A stretch of 64,000 nucleotides of DNA, from NCBI GenBank assembly GCA_963969345.1, contig OZ017767.1, positions 8,398,739-8,462,738 of the forward strand. Reading direction: 5' to 3'. The translations under genes were made by a program, and so were the position numbers. The stretch comes from Turbatrix aceti (taxonomy: Eukaryota > Nematoda > Chromadorea > Rhabditida > Panagrolaimidae). The notes beneath the pieces are model-generated. The model saw only the letters and a program-made list of their open reading frames with translations, ran no database searches and was not told the DNA's origin. Positions within the stretch are counted from its first letter, which is position 1. The number at the start of each line of letters is the position of its first letter. Of this stretch, positions 35,518 through 46,643 are shown piece after piece.

Positions 35518-36610
35518 ATGCCTAAACAATCAATTGCTCAATTCTGTGTTACTGGACTCTACGACCTATATATTTCAGCCATAGTCACCGTTGTATTCAA
35601 CATTTTTTTAGGCTACATGATGCTCATACACACGCCTAAAGAAATGCTTTTATATCGTCGAATTTTGGGTTTTGCAGTTATTTATGAAACTTTCTATAGC
35701 ATTTCACTTTGTATGTGTGTCGCTGTGGATACAATTGAGGCAGACGAGGCTACTACCGGAATTCCATATTACTATGTTTACGTCGCTTTGATACCATCTT
35801 TTTATAACTGTCATATGTTGTATTTCCTTATAGACGTAGCCCGGCAAACAATAGCAAATGTTTCGGGAATTTATATGCTTAATATGGTGATCTACCGTTA
35901 TTTCCTTATTTGCAGGTTAGTTATAAAAAAACTGATATATTGAACTTAGATTTATTTAGACGACACACGCTTACAATGCTTCACTTTTTGTTCCTGGTAT
36001 TGTTTCAAATATTGCTGGCCGGAGTTACCGCTTATATTTACGAAATAGATAGTGTCCCCGTATCCACCGATATTGACATCGTAAGCGGTGATCCGAATTT
36101 TTTTAAACGCTACAATTTTTTGAACTTCAAAATTTCAAAGCACGCATTTATTGTTAAGAAATATAGCGCAAACGTAAATTTATTTTTTTATTTGGATAAA
36201 ATAATACTTATATTTTTCAGTCGAAATACATGTTGCTGCACACAATTTCCAATTATTTTGGTACCGTAGTCGTCGTAACTTCGTACAGCGTTATAATAAT
36301 TCTATCAGTACTCAGTTTCATTCAGTTAAAAAAACATTCACCGCTTTTGACACCTCAAACTCGTATTGTGCAACGCGATGTAATGATCGTAATGCTCATC
36401 CAGACAGTTATTCCCGTTGTCCTAAACTTCGTCCCACACATTGGACAATTCTTTCCTAGCCTCAATGATTTGTATTTTGTTTTGCAAAGTTGCACATTTT
36501 ACATACCTCTTTTCAATTCAATCATGACGCTTATCGTTGTTACACCCTACAGGAGGAAGATCTTGCAGTTTTTTGAGTTCAAATTTATTATTCGATTGTA
36601 TCTTTCATAA
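35518..36610 (+). CDS. 7TM chemoreceptor of the second family, copy B
   Basis: Exons 35518-35915, 35960-36173 and 36221-36610 give 333 residues starting MPKQSIAQFCVTGLYDLYI. Intron positions and phases match copy A, and the middle exon is 214 bp in both. HTPKEMLLYRRILGFAV follows TM1, VIYRYFLICR ends TM3, SKHAFIVKKYS lies at the exon 2/3 junction as in copy A, and TQTRIVQRDVMIVMLIQT with VVTPYRRKILQF complete TM6 and TM7. The C-terminal tail is shorter than in copy A. Confidence 0.85.
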
Positions 36611-36686
36611 TTCAATAAACATAAACATTTTTTGTATTTTCTGAAATTTGTCAACCATTTCTGATGGCAAACTATTACCTTTATCT

Positions 36687-36721
36687 TTAGTATGCCGTTT
36701 TTGATTTTAACGGCATACTAA
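36687..36721. repeat. Perfect 13-bp hairpin after copy B
   Basis: TTAGTATGCCGTT at 36687-36699 and its exact reverse complement at 36709-36721 are separated by nine T-rich bases. It lies 76 bp after the stop of the receptor and could mark a structured 3' end or a small palindromic element. Confidence 0.6.
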
Positions 36722-37877
36722 TGTTATATAAAATGGCTGTTATACATAAAATAAAAATTATATACATGATTGAAAGGATCAGACAATTAGTAAATATAGA
36801 AAACTGTCACATATTTTGTTATAAACATATTTTTTTACGGGTGCAATGAAATTTGTTTTACTGCATTTTGTATTTTTTCTGTCGTAAAAAACTGCACCAT
36901 GGTAGCCAATTATAATCAAAATAATTTTTCGTTATCGCATTCGCATGTATTTTATGAAAGCCTTATTGATTACCAAAAAACATCCTGGTTTTGTTATCAC
37001 TGTCACTATTCTTATCATTTCTTATCACAATGCAGCAAACATTCTTTAGGTCTCGCTGACGTTATTAGCGTTAAGTTAACGTTTTATCATGTTCTGGTTA
37101 AATTCAATGTTTGAGAACAGATTCTTTCTACATTGACAAGATTGTTGTTTAACTGTTTCATAGAAATACATGTACTAATAACAATTGTGTTTTATGATAT
37201 TTCAAAAGGTTCAATTTGGGGGAGAGGGCACTTTTTTATTATAACTGTTTTTTTTATTATAGCTTCATAATGCGGTCTGGTAATGCAGAAAAAAACAAAA
37301 AAGTATCAAAATTTATATTTTTTCCAACAAAATTAGTAAATTCTCTCATATGGAACTCATCAACGAAACAGACTGGCACTTGTCTATCCTTTCGTGTCAT
37401 TGTCAACTCGCCGACATCGAAGCAATCAAATTTGTGTAGTATGTTTGCCTTGGATGTCCATTTGGTGGTCAGAGGGGGTGATTAACGACTGTCATCTGGC
37501 GATTGGCAATTGTGCCGGTCTGATCCTTTCCCGATCCGCTCTTGTCCTTTCCACTTGCAAATGAGTGTAAACTGAACAACTAAAGGATAAAAAAACAGGC
37601 TGCGCTGTGGCACTCGCCTCCGAGGATTTTCGAGTGCGCGGTGGCCGTTGTGGCCGATCCAGGCCAACAGACAGACACCGGATAAATCCGGCTTGGGTCA
37701 TTGTTTATTGTTTATCCGATGTGAAGACAGGCATTTATTGCTCGTACGGATTTTTTTCTCTCTTTCTCACTCGGGATAAAACTGTATGTTGGAATAGCGC
37801 GAAATCCGATATTGGTTTACAGTACATGTTAATTGGATACGGTCTAATTTTGTAGGATAAGAGGTTGATGCTTCATT
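36722..37877. other. Intergenic region before the GGT-like gene
   Basis: AT-rich to about 37350, then more GC-rich from 37480 to 37880, which may be the promoter or 5' untranslated region of the next gene. No separate gene is supported. Confidence 0.45.
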
Positions 37878-40800
37878 ATGCTGCCCCGCCCAGCAGACAA
37901 GTCTCGTCGACGACCGTTCAGATATCGCACACAGGAGAGACTGGTTTCGGTCATTCGGTCGGCCGTGGATTGTTGCGGTGATTCTTCGGGGTAAGTTTAA
38001 CTGATCATGCAGAGAAAAGGTTTTTTTCACCAATAACTGTATGACCATCATTCTCAAATTTTTTTTGATCAACAATAACTGTGTCTTTTATATTATAGTA
38101 TCTGTAACACAAACTGATTGATAATTTCGGCATTTCAACAATAACTGGCGAACAAAAATATTTTTTATACGTTAAAGAAAGAAATTTTTTTTCATGTTCT
38201 TGACCGATAGAAACTGACTTATCTCTAAGGAATTGCTCTCTCAGGCGCCAAAAGTCAGAACAAAGGACCGAGAACAGAGGACAGCGGCAGATGAGTGCAG
38301 TTGTTGTCAATCGAGGTAACAGGGCGGCTAATTGAACTTTGCTACCCTACCGGCACCAGCGCATCCCGAGTCACATCTTTTTTTGCGCTTTTACTGCTGC
38401 GGCTTTTCTGTGCGTAGAAAAAAGGATCTTTTGTCTATCACAGGGACCGATCGCAACAACTGTGCCTTATTTCTTTGTTGCCGTCATAAAAGTTTAAAAT
38501 TTGCTTTTTTTTGTAAAACTGGGATACAAAGAAATGGTACAAAATGTGTGAATATTGTTTGATAACAAACTGGGACTTTTGAACAATTCTTAAAAACATT
38601 TTATCGTCGAACTATAAAATTTTTATTTATTTTTGTCCGCCAAAAAAGTTTTTTTAAGGAATTAAAATAACTGTAACTCTCACTGACAATTTCTTCAATA
38701 CAAAACGCAAAATGTTTTAATGGCAACACCAAACTGCCGTAAAACAATTAATTATGCGCCATTAAACTGCGATAAACGGTTTTAATGGTTAATGAGGTGT
38801 TGCGAAAATTTTTGGAATGAATTCATTTTAAGATCATTAGCCACCAGGTAGAAAGCTGTCTCTTTTGTTAGAATTCCTTTGATTTTGCACCTTTCACTAT
38901 TTTTTATTGTGAAGCGGCACAATAAAATCTATCCTAGCTGTCAGCAGGCCAGTTCAGACGCCTGGGAGGGTGGCAATGAACACTTGACTAATTGCCTACT
39001 TTTTTTTCACTGGTAATGGTTGTACATATTGTCTATTAGTACCTACGAGCTTCAGGTTGTTGTCGTCAATTGAAATTGTCAAAATAACGTGACAACTAAT
39101 GACAATATTTTTGGTGTACGTGTGTCTTACACACCTGACGAGAAACAAAACTTGTATAATAATTATTTTGTTTGTTTATTTTTTTCAGAAAAGACATGTC
39201 TGCAGTGAAGCTGAATGAACTGGGCGATCGGGATTCGGAAGACATCAAAAGGGTTCGGCGAAAGTGAGTTTTTTTAATTAACTGCGCACGTGGGATACAT
39301 GTAGAAAAAACTGATTGGGCTGTTTCTACTTGAAATTTTCAAACTGCTTTTAAAAATCTAATTTTTGGCATACAGAGGTCTCTTGGCACAAAAAATTGAC
39401 CGGTGTATTTGGTTTTCTCAAAAAACATCTGACTTTTTTGAAAAAATTGATTTTCTTCGAATTACCTGTATTTACCGTCAAAAGTTGACTGAGGCATCCG
39501 GGAGAAAACTGAAAAAAAAGTTTCAATGCCGGCATCGGATATTCCATTTTTTGAGACGTCGAATGAGGTATGTATAACACGAAAAAAATCGATATTATAA
39601 TATTCGATGACCATCCTTGGACTTGAATGACGCGCACTTGGTAAAAAAAACATACAAGTGATAAAAACATACAAATCGCACAGATGTTTTTTCAAATTTC
39701 AAAATACAAAAAAAACTTTACAGAGGCCTTCCCTGGCTCATCGCAGCCTTCGGAGCTGTCATAATTGTCCTCATCATCCTCCTGATCGTTGTCATGGCCC
39801 AACAACCCGCAGATCATCACTCAAGTAGCCCAGGTGAAACTGTTATTTCATATCTATCGGCCGAAGAACCTCAACCCCCAAAAGCAGTTAACCGCTCATT
39901 TCCTCGAAAATCCATTGCCTCAACATTCCGAAAAGTCGCCGTCCTCAGCGACAACGCTCTCTGCAGCGAAATCGCGAGATCAATCCTCATGCGGGGAGGC
40001 AATGCGATTGATGCAACCATTGCGGTGACTTTTTGTCTCGGCGCGGTCAACGGACATCTTTCGGGCATCGGAGGGGGATTTATTATGACGAGGTACAATC
40101 GCAAATTCAAACTCTGCAGCACGATAGATGCAACTTCACCTCTTCCAGGGGCGTTTAACCTGCCGGTTGCTGGGAATGATTCAAAAACTGGTAAAAAGAA
40201 TATCCTATTTAAAAAGTTGTATTATGTAATAAACTATTTTCAGGCTACAAATCCATTGGAATCCCTGGAGAAGTTCATGGATTGTGGATCGCGTTCAAAA
40301 AGTACAGCAGTGGTCGAGTTGCCTGGCAGGACCTTATCACGCCTTCAGTCAACCTTCTTCTTACCGGATTTCCGGTGTCCAAATCCCTTGAAAGTGTCTT
40401 GGAGAAAAACCGAGAGCAAATTTTGGATGAACCTTCGATGAGGTTCGTTTTTTTTATTTTTTTTTTATTTTTTTATTTTTTTGAAATAAAAAAATAAAAT
40501 TAAAATAAATAAAAATAAAAGTTAAAAAAAATTTTTTTTTTAATTTCTTTTAACTTTCTTTTACTAAAACAGTTGAAACTGGACATAATGATGACTAATG
40601 ATCATTTTTTAGCTCCTTTTACGTCAACTCAGCAACCGGAAATCTGTTCCGCGAAGGTGAATTCATGAAAAATCCTCACCTGGCCGAAACCCTACGTCGT
40701 CTGGCGATAACTCCGTCACCTGATAGATACTTTTACCACGACAAATTCGGCGAGCGTCTGGCAGGTGAAATCCTTGCCAATGGAGGACTCGTGACCGCGC

Positions 40801-42151
40801 AGGACCTCGCTAATTTTTCGTCATCTACAAATGAATTTTTCAAAGCTGCAAAACTGTCAAATAAATTATCTCTGTGCGGATCTGTGCCACCCAGCGGATT
40901 TGTGCTTACTTATTTTATGGCTGCCGTTTTGGCAGGTATTTTTTAATTAACTGAAATTCATTAGAGTTGCTATACATGTTATAATTTTCAGCACTTTATC
41001 CGACTTCATCGGCGACTACGGCACCGGTAACTGATGATCCTTTGTTTTGGCAGAGATTCGCTCACGTGCAGAATATTGCGCAGCAGCATTTGTCGCATTT
41101 GGGTAATTACCATTTTTTTAATATTATAATTTAAAAATTAACGAATAAGTTAAAAAAAACAATTGAATTGTTTTTGCGTCACCACAAAAAAATTTAAAAA
41201 AAACTGGTGGCACTTGTTAATTGTATGTTTTTGCTTCAAAAATGAGTTATTTTTTGTAAAAAAAATGTTGTACTATTACATAAAAAAAATATTTTTTAAT
41301 ATTTAAAAATAAATTTTAAAAAAAAACTGATCGTGCGTTTTTGCCTTAAAAATGAGTTATTTTTTGTAAAAAAAAATTGTACCATGAAATTAAAAAAAAA
41401 TAAAACTGTACTGTATAATGAACAAAAACTGAACGCATTTTGATTTTTTTTATTGCAAAAACTGTCGTCGGGACTATCGTCTATTTTTCAGGAGACATCC
41501 GTTTTTACTCGAACGTTACGGCAGAAAGACTCCTCTCCCCCGCCTACATCAACGACGTCGTCACTCAAATCAAAGCAACTTCTAACTGGCGTAGTAACTC
41601 TGTTTTTAACAGCCGTCAAGAATCTCCCCTCATCGGCGTAAACCACGTCTACATCGTCGACGCAAACGGTGACGCAGTGGCTCTGTCATCCACTCTGGGC
41701 TCCCCACTTGGATCCCTGCGCCGCTCACCTGAGCTTGGCATTCTGTTCAACAACCAAGCGAGTCAGTTTACGACTGATCCGGGAAATCAGCCGGCTCCGG
41801 GCAAAAGACCGCTCATGACTGCCGCTCCGATCATTGGATTCCGCCCGGAAACCGGTGATGTCGCATTTGTCACCGGCGGAGGTCAGGATCCCGGTCTGGC
41901 CCAGGTCCTGTTTTCCATCGCTTCGGAGGTATTTATCAGAAGAAGAAAAACTGGGATACGTGATTGACTTTCCCCGACTGAACTCGAACGTGGAAAACGT
42001 AGAATCTTTCCTGAATCCCAGTCGAAACGCGTCTGCGCTGAATGGTCAGTCAAGTCCTGTTCACGTGATTGTTCGAAACGCGGACGGTTCGTTAACTGGC
42101 GCGATTGATGCCGGCCGCCTCAATGTTCACACTTATCCTGCTGGTTTTTGA
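37878..42151 (+). CDS. Gamma-glutamyltransferase homologue, membrane-anchored, probably inactive
   Basis: Exons that fit in phase: 37878-37990, 39189-39263, 39724-40190, 40244-40442, 40613-40935, 40992-41102 and 41492-42151. An alternative start is MSAVKLNELG in exon 2. A cytosolic tail is followed by a TM helix (AAFGAVIIVLIILLIVVM), then the GGT ectodomain: GGNAIDATIAVTFCLGAVNG, SGIGGGFIMTRY, IPGEVHGLW, SPAYINDVVTQI, and RSPELGILFNNQ. GGT is made as one chain and cuts itself before a threonine that is also the nucleophile (GT[AS]H...). Here that site reads GVNHVYIVD, with valine near residue 479. The glutamate-binding arginine of IDARE.AP is also replaced (IDATSPLP, near residue 200). A one-base frame change near 41933 splits the last exon. 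I infer a pseudoenzyme or a decaying gene. Confidence 0.82.
37991..39188. other. First intron of the GGT-like gene
   Basis: 1.2 kb, GTAAGT to TTTTTTCAG. It is rich in AATAACTG and AAACTG words on the plus strand. If the gene really starts at 39197 this would be promoter and intergenic DNA instead. Confidence 0.5.
41225..41395. repeat. Tandem duplication in a GGT-like intron
   Basis: AAAATGAGTTATTTTTTGTA followed by an A-run and TTGTAC occurs at about 41240 and again near 41348, within the sixth intron. The unit length is about 105 bp. Confidence 0.7.
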
Positions 42152-43139
42152 TTCCATTTTTACGATTGCAACAACGCAAATAGATATCGTGTACGTACTT
42201 TATCACACTTTTGTAAATACATACTAATATAATTTGCCGGCAGCTACATATTTTGGGTGGTTATGGATAAATTTGTTTTTGTGGCGTAAAATGTTTGATC
42301 GAAGAAAATGATACAAGACATATATTTATAACTGGCAAAAAATAGAGTTCCCAGCAATTTTGGCGGTACTACATGCATCTGTTTTTAAATGTACAGAAGA
42401 AATCAAAAACTGCTCCGGAATCCGCAATGCCAAAAATAAAATAATTTAACCTAATGGCATTGTTTTAAAAAAAATTATAACGCCCGGATTGAATGTAAAA
42501 AAAAGGTATTTGGGAGATTAAAAACATATTTGACAGAATGAAGTTTTTTTAACTGCAGGTATTACTGAAATACTCAAAAGCTAAAATATCCTACTCTCAA
42601 AAAAAATGAGAGCCAGAAATACCTTTGCACAGAATTTCACAGATCTGACAAATAAACTGACCTTTATGATCCATACCATCCAGCAAATTTGAGTACTCAC
42701 AGATTTCAAGTTTTGACAGATATTTTTTTAAATTTTAAAATTAAAGTAAAAACTGGGCGCAAAATCGCTTACCTGCAGGATGTCGCATAAGCATTTGTAA
42801 AAATTTTGCAATTTTTTTGGATAATATTTCATTTCTCCGTCGTTCAAAACAAAAAAACTTTTTTTAGACAGTATAAAAAACGATTTTTTTATAAACAACA
42901 ACATAAACAAAAACGAAAACTGCACCTGTTCGAAATCATCAAAAACCGTTGGTCGATGTGAAAAAAAACAACAAAAAAAACGGAACGCTTGTGATTGAAA
43001 AAACTCGTTCCTTGTTGCGCACGTATTTGTCTTGAGACGAAACCTGGTTTTCTCCCTATTTTTCATTCGAGCTTCATTCGCTGACCTAATTGTCATCAAA
43101 ACTCGTCTGTCATCTGTTTGTCTTCTGATCTGGTGGATC
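42152..43139. other. Intergenic region before the coiled-coil relic
   Basis: AT-rich 3' flank of the GGT-like gene, then a more balanced stretch from 43020 that may be the promoter of the next gene. No gene seen. Confidence 0.5.
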
Positions 43140-43758
43140 ATGTCTTACGCCATCGAAGCTGTCGATGCTGCCATCAAAAAAGTCCAACGTAAGTTTTTAT
43201 ATTTTTTGTTCGGGTTATTTAAAAAAATTTTTTTTATATTTTTCAGAGCAAATTTGCGCGATGAATCCAGATTCCGATGAACTATCGGGGTTCAGTAAGA
43301 AACTTTCTAACCTGATTCGACACCGAGTTTATGTGAAAGAGTATTTCGACGGACTGATGTATCGCATCGCACAGGTCAACACGGATATCGACAAGAAAAT
43401 TGAACAACTCGAAGGCGAACGAGTTGAGCGCATCGCTGCCATCGACAAGAAACTCGAAGCGCTCGAAAAAGAACGACGGGATCGTATCTCTTGCTACGAG
43501 TACTCGTTTGAAGACGTCGTTGACGAGTTGGATGAATTCGATGGCATCGAATTGGTCAAAGAAGCTGAGGACAAGATTATTGCTGCAGCTCGGGCCAAAG
43601 CCAATTGGCCTTAAGGCTGATGCGGATGCGGCAGCAAGTGCAACGCATTCTGCCAGACTGTCGAGTGTTTTTATGCTCATGCCAAAATCTGCCCTCGGCC
43701 TCTCCCAGAGTTGCACAATGTATATGTCGACCACATCAAAAGTTACCCTTTTCACTAA
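43140..43758 (+). pseudogene. Decayed copy of the coiled-coil/cysteine-rich gene
   Basis: Exons 43140-43188 and 43247-43614 encode a 138-residue protein starting MSYAIEAVDAAIKKVQQ with a charged heptad-rich segment (IDKKIEQLEGERVERI...). The intron splits the same codon as in the intact paralogue at 51707. After the TAA at 43612 the same frame meets TGA at 43618, then reads SKCNAFCQTVECFYAHAKIC before the next stop at 43756. This matches the last metal-binding segment of the paralogue (TKCAAFCQTIKCFNAHAKIC). The middle of the protein, about 170 residues, and the first part of the Cys region are deleted. The coiled coil could still be made as a short protein. Confidence 0.75.
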
Positions 43759-43780
43759 ATTATGTTCTTTTATATCCTGA

Positions 43781-44207
43781 TTTCTGAAAAAAATAAAATT
43801 CTATATCTGAAATCGTATCGGTTTTCCAAATGATCTAATGTGATCACAAATCAAGGCAATGCTCCTCAAATAGTAATATCAGAGTTCTGAATGTCGAATA
43901 AACAAAAAAAAAGACATCTTCATGTACCGTGATGGCCTGCACGGTAGCAGTCTTGAAGCGAAAACTGCTGGCACCTGTACTGTTTTTCGACGAATCTGCA
44001 GCACTTGGATACATGAAACATTGTTTTAGACATTTTAATTGCAATATAATATGAACGGCTTTCCGACAAATGCAGCCATACAAAAATAAAATTAATTTGA
44101 AAAAAAACATACCGTAAAAAAACAAAACAAAAACACGAAATTCAATCGTGCGCGCACGCGATCGCCTGAAGGGTTCTCATAGCGAAAGAAATGCCGAAGG
44201 ACTTTCA
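43781..44207. other. Spacer between the coiled-coil relic and the transposon
   Basis: No gene seen. The first 50 bp contains an AATAAA that could end transcripts of the relic. Confidence 0.5.
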
Positions 44208-44874
44208 CAGGCCAGTCCAAATGCACGGATACTCTGCAAAAATGCACGGAAACGAGTAACGGAGTATCCGCGCGCTTTTGAGCAGTATCCGTGCGCTTTT
44301 GAGCAGTATCCGCGCGCTTTTTCGCTTGCTCCCAGGCCGGCCGACGCGGTCCAAATGCACGGATACTTTGCAAAAATGCACGGATACTTTGCAAAAATGC
44401 ACGGATAAATTGCGGGCGGCTGATTATTTTTCCCCGGCCCCATTATCGATTGCTTTTTCTGTAGGATAAATTTATTAACAATACAAAAATTAATTAACAC
44501 CGAAAAACGTAAAAATACAATAATTGAACAAAATTTTTGTTGGTGCCGACGACGTCGCAGTTTCTCCAGGCTCATCGTGTTTCTTTGAAGTGCCGGTAGT
44601 TGGATTCCTTCTGGATGCTGATACATCGTTTTCAAAATTCATCGTGGGACTTGTGATGACTTCCATGTCGCCGTCGTAGTCCATTTCCATGCCAAGAACG
44701 TTGATTTCGAGGTCCCCTTCATTGCAGTCGGTTTACCTAAAAACAGAAGAGTTAGTTGGGTTTCCGAGTTTTTCTTCAAACTTACAGTAAATTCGGAGGG
44801 AACCAGATGTTGATGTCATCTGAAACTTTGGGTGAAAACAATAACGAAGCCCAAAAATTTTTGTGCCCTCAATT

Positions 44875-45169
44875 TCATGCCAACTGCCTTTCAACCAATT
44901 TTTTTCCCTTTTCTGCGATTGTGAAACCGATCTTGGCCCCCATCTGTCGCAGCGCAATCCTACCTAACAAATCGCATGAACTCATCATACAATCGCAAAA
45001 AAAGGTCAAAAACTGAGTGAAACTTGGTTGGTTATCAAAAAAATTCGTCTTTATACCCCAAAACTTTGAAAAGTTAAAAAACTTACATTGGCAGCATCAT
45101 GACATCGACGTTAGCATTGAGAAGGTTGCCGATAGATTGCAGTCGCTTGAAGGAGGTCGCCGGAGGAAT
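44875..45169 (-). CDS. Spliced coding fragment inside the transposon
   Basis: On the minus strand, 45169-45087 is flanked by TTTCAG and GTAAG and reads IPPATSFKRLQSIGNLLNAN, then VDVMMLP. It joins in frame to 44959-44875, reading IALRQMGAKIGFTIAEKGKK and ending in a TGA. Both pieces look coding (amphipathic, no low complexity), but no family is recognised and upstream exons were not found. It may be captured host sequence or part of a transposon protein. A second stretch, 44725-44530, reads NEGDLEINVLGMEMDYDGDM in another frame and may be a further broken exon. Confidence 0.35.
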
Positions 45170-45486
45170 CTGAAACAAAAAACAAATAAAATCACACCAA
45201 AAAACATCAATTACAACACGCCCGAGAAAAAAAAAGAACATAGAAAAAAAACGAAGTTGGGCTGATCAGCCCGAGCGCAGCGAAGTAACATTCGCGTTGA
45301 GACTCCTCAACAATGGAAAAGTCGCAGAATGCGCAAGTCGTAAAATTAATTTGACGAAATTAATTTGAAAATTCCAAAACATTGGTTTCTAAATAGATAT
45401 TTTTATGTTTTTAATTTTGACAAAATATAATCAAGCATTGTCTTTTAAATAGTCCTACTCGCGTTTTACAAAATTTTTATTTTTGA

Positions 45487-46164
45487 CAAAATTGAAGGAG
45501 GTGTACTAGAAAAGTCATTACTCGCCCGAAAATAAAGTAAAGTACCCAGTTCAAAGTGATTTCAAAGCACAACTAAATTCTCTATCTTGTAAAAATATGA
45601 AAATCCATCATTATTAATTCAAAGTTACCGAAAAATTGAAATTTCCGACAACATTCTGATAATCGGAACGTTTTCGAAACTTTTTCGAAGCGTGATCCAA
45701 AAACTAAAATCATCATCGCATTCTACAGTATCTTTTACATCTGGAGTGGTTGTTTCAGGATTTTATCATTTTTCCGCGCGCCAGTGCAAATTTTCTTCTG
45801 AACCCCACTTTTTTTGATGAAAGGACGCCAAAATTTTTCAAAGTAGTGTTCGGCAAAAAATTCGGCATGGAGCGCGGTTCAAACGCATTTTTACGAAAAA
45901 ATAGGACCGGGGGTAGAAATGAACGCAGAATCCAATGGCGTACTCAGTTTTTTGATCAAAGTTCTAAAAAGTTCCGAAAATCTAATTTTTCTTAGAAAAT
46001 TTTTTTGGAAACCTTTTTTTGGGCATTTCTAAGTTGACATGGTATACTTTTTTGTAAAAAATAAGTTAGATAATTTTGTTGGGCTTCAGAATTGCTTTCA
46101 ATTTTGTTTCCAGCTCGTTTTATTCGCTCGCAGTGATTTTTCTACCACACCTCCTTCAATTTTG
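45487..46164. mobile_element. Inverted-repeat element nested in the larger transposon
   Basis: CAAAATTGAAGGAGGTGT at 45487-45504 and its exact inverse at 46147-46164 bound 678 bp. The similarity extends inward imperfectly (TAGAAAAGTCATTACTCGC against TAGAAAAATCACTGCGAGC). No coding sequence. It lies within the 44208-46520 element and so inserted into it, or forms its core. Confidence 0.6.
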
Positions 46165-46621
46165 ATAATTTTGATGAAATAAAAAAAAATAAAATATGCC
46201 ATTTGAAGGTACACATTTACTTGGTATATCCTAAAATTTTTGAAAACAAAACTCAATTATTGATCGAGTTGCGATTTTTTATTTAAAATGTCGTCGAATT
46301 CAGCAACATTTTTGAACTCTGTGAGTATCCGCGCGGTTTGCAATAGTATCCGTGCAAACGCGTTAACCGCACGGATACACAGCAAAAGCGCACGGATAAA
46401 ATGCGGCCCGACACAACAAAAACAACAACAGAAAACATCCGTGCATTTTTGCAGAGTATCCGCGCGCAATTTTCGTATCCGTGCATTTTTGCAGAGTATC
46501 CGTGCATTTGGGCCGGCCTGTGTTATGCCCATTTTTTGAAGACTTCGTTGCACTTGATTGCGCGTTTTTTTCTGTTTAGTTGGTTTTTGCGTTTTTGTTG
46601 CTCTATTTTGCTTGTTTTTTT

Positions 46622-46643
46622 AGATAACGATCATCTTCCTGTC
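46622..46643 (+). promoter_or_regulatory. Possible trans-splice acceptor and short leader of the helicase
   Basis: A T-run followed by TAG ends at 46623, only 20 bp before the ATG at 46644, with no obvious upstream coding exon. In nematodes this arrangement often marks a spliced-leader acceptor. An ordinary 5' untranslated exon further upstream is the alternative. The transposon ends only about 100 bp upstream. Confidence 0.4.

Larger units (their letters stand above)
44208..46520. mobile_element. 2.3-kb DNA transposon-like element with subterminal repeats (hAT-like ends)
   Basis: The left end CAGGCCAGTCCAAATGCACG, then GATACTCTGCAAAAATGCAC, is matched in inverse at the right end (GTGCATTTTTGCAGAGTATC, then CGTGCATTTGGGCCGGCCTG). 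Both ends carry further copies of a 20-22-bp ATCCGTGC unit in both orientations: three head-to-tail copies at 44258-44320, two and a half at 44352-44406 and several at 46325-46505. CAGGCC/CAGGGCC termini with many subterminal motifs are typical of hAT transposons. The eight bases on each side (GACTTTCA and TGTTATGC) are not a target duplication, and no transposase is recognised, so this would be a non-autonomous or old copy. Confidence 0.6.

Noticed and set aside
41930..41940. An 11-bp GT...AG intron explaining the GGT-like frame change
   Set aside because: Too short to splice, and removing it does not give the frame that carries the conserved residues.
44250..44406. Regularly spaced repeats resembling a CRISPR array
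   Set aside because: The units are adjacent 20-22-bp repeats without unique spacers, are found in inverse at 46.4 kb, and lie in a eukaryotic transposon.
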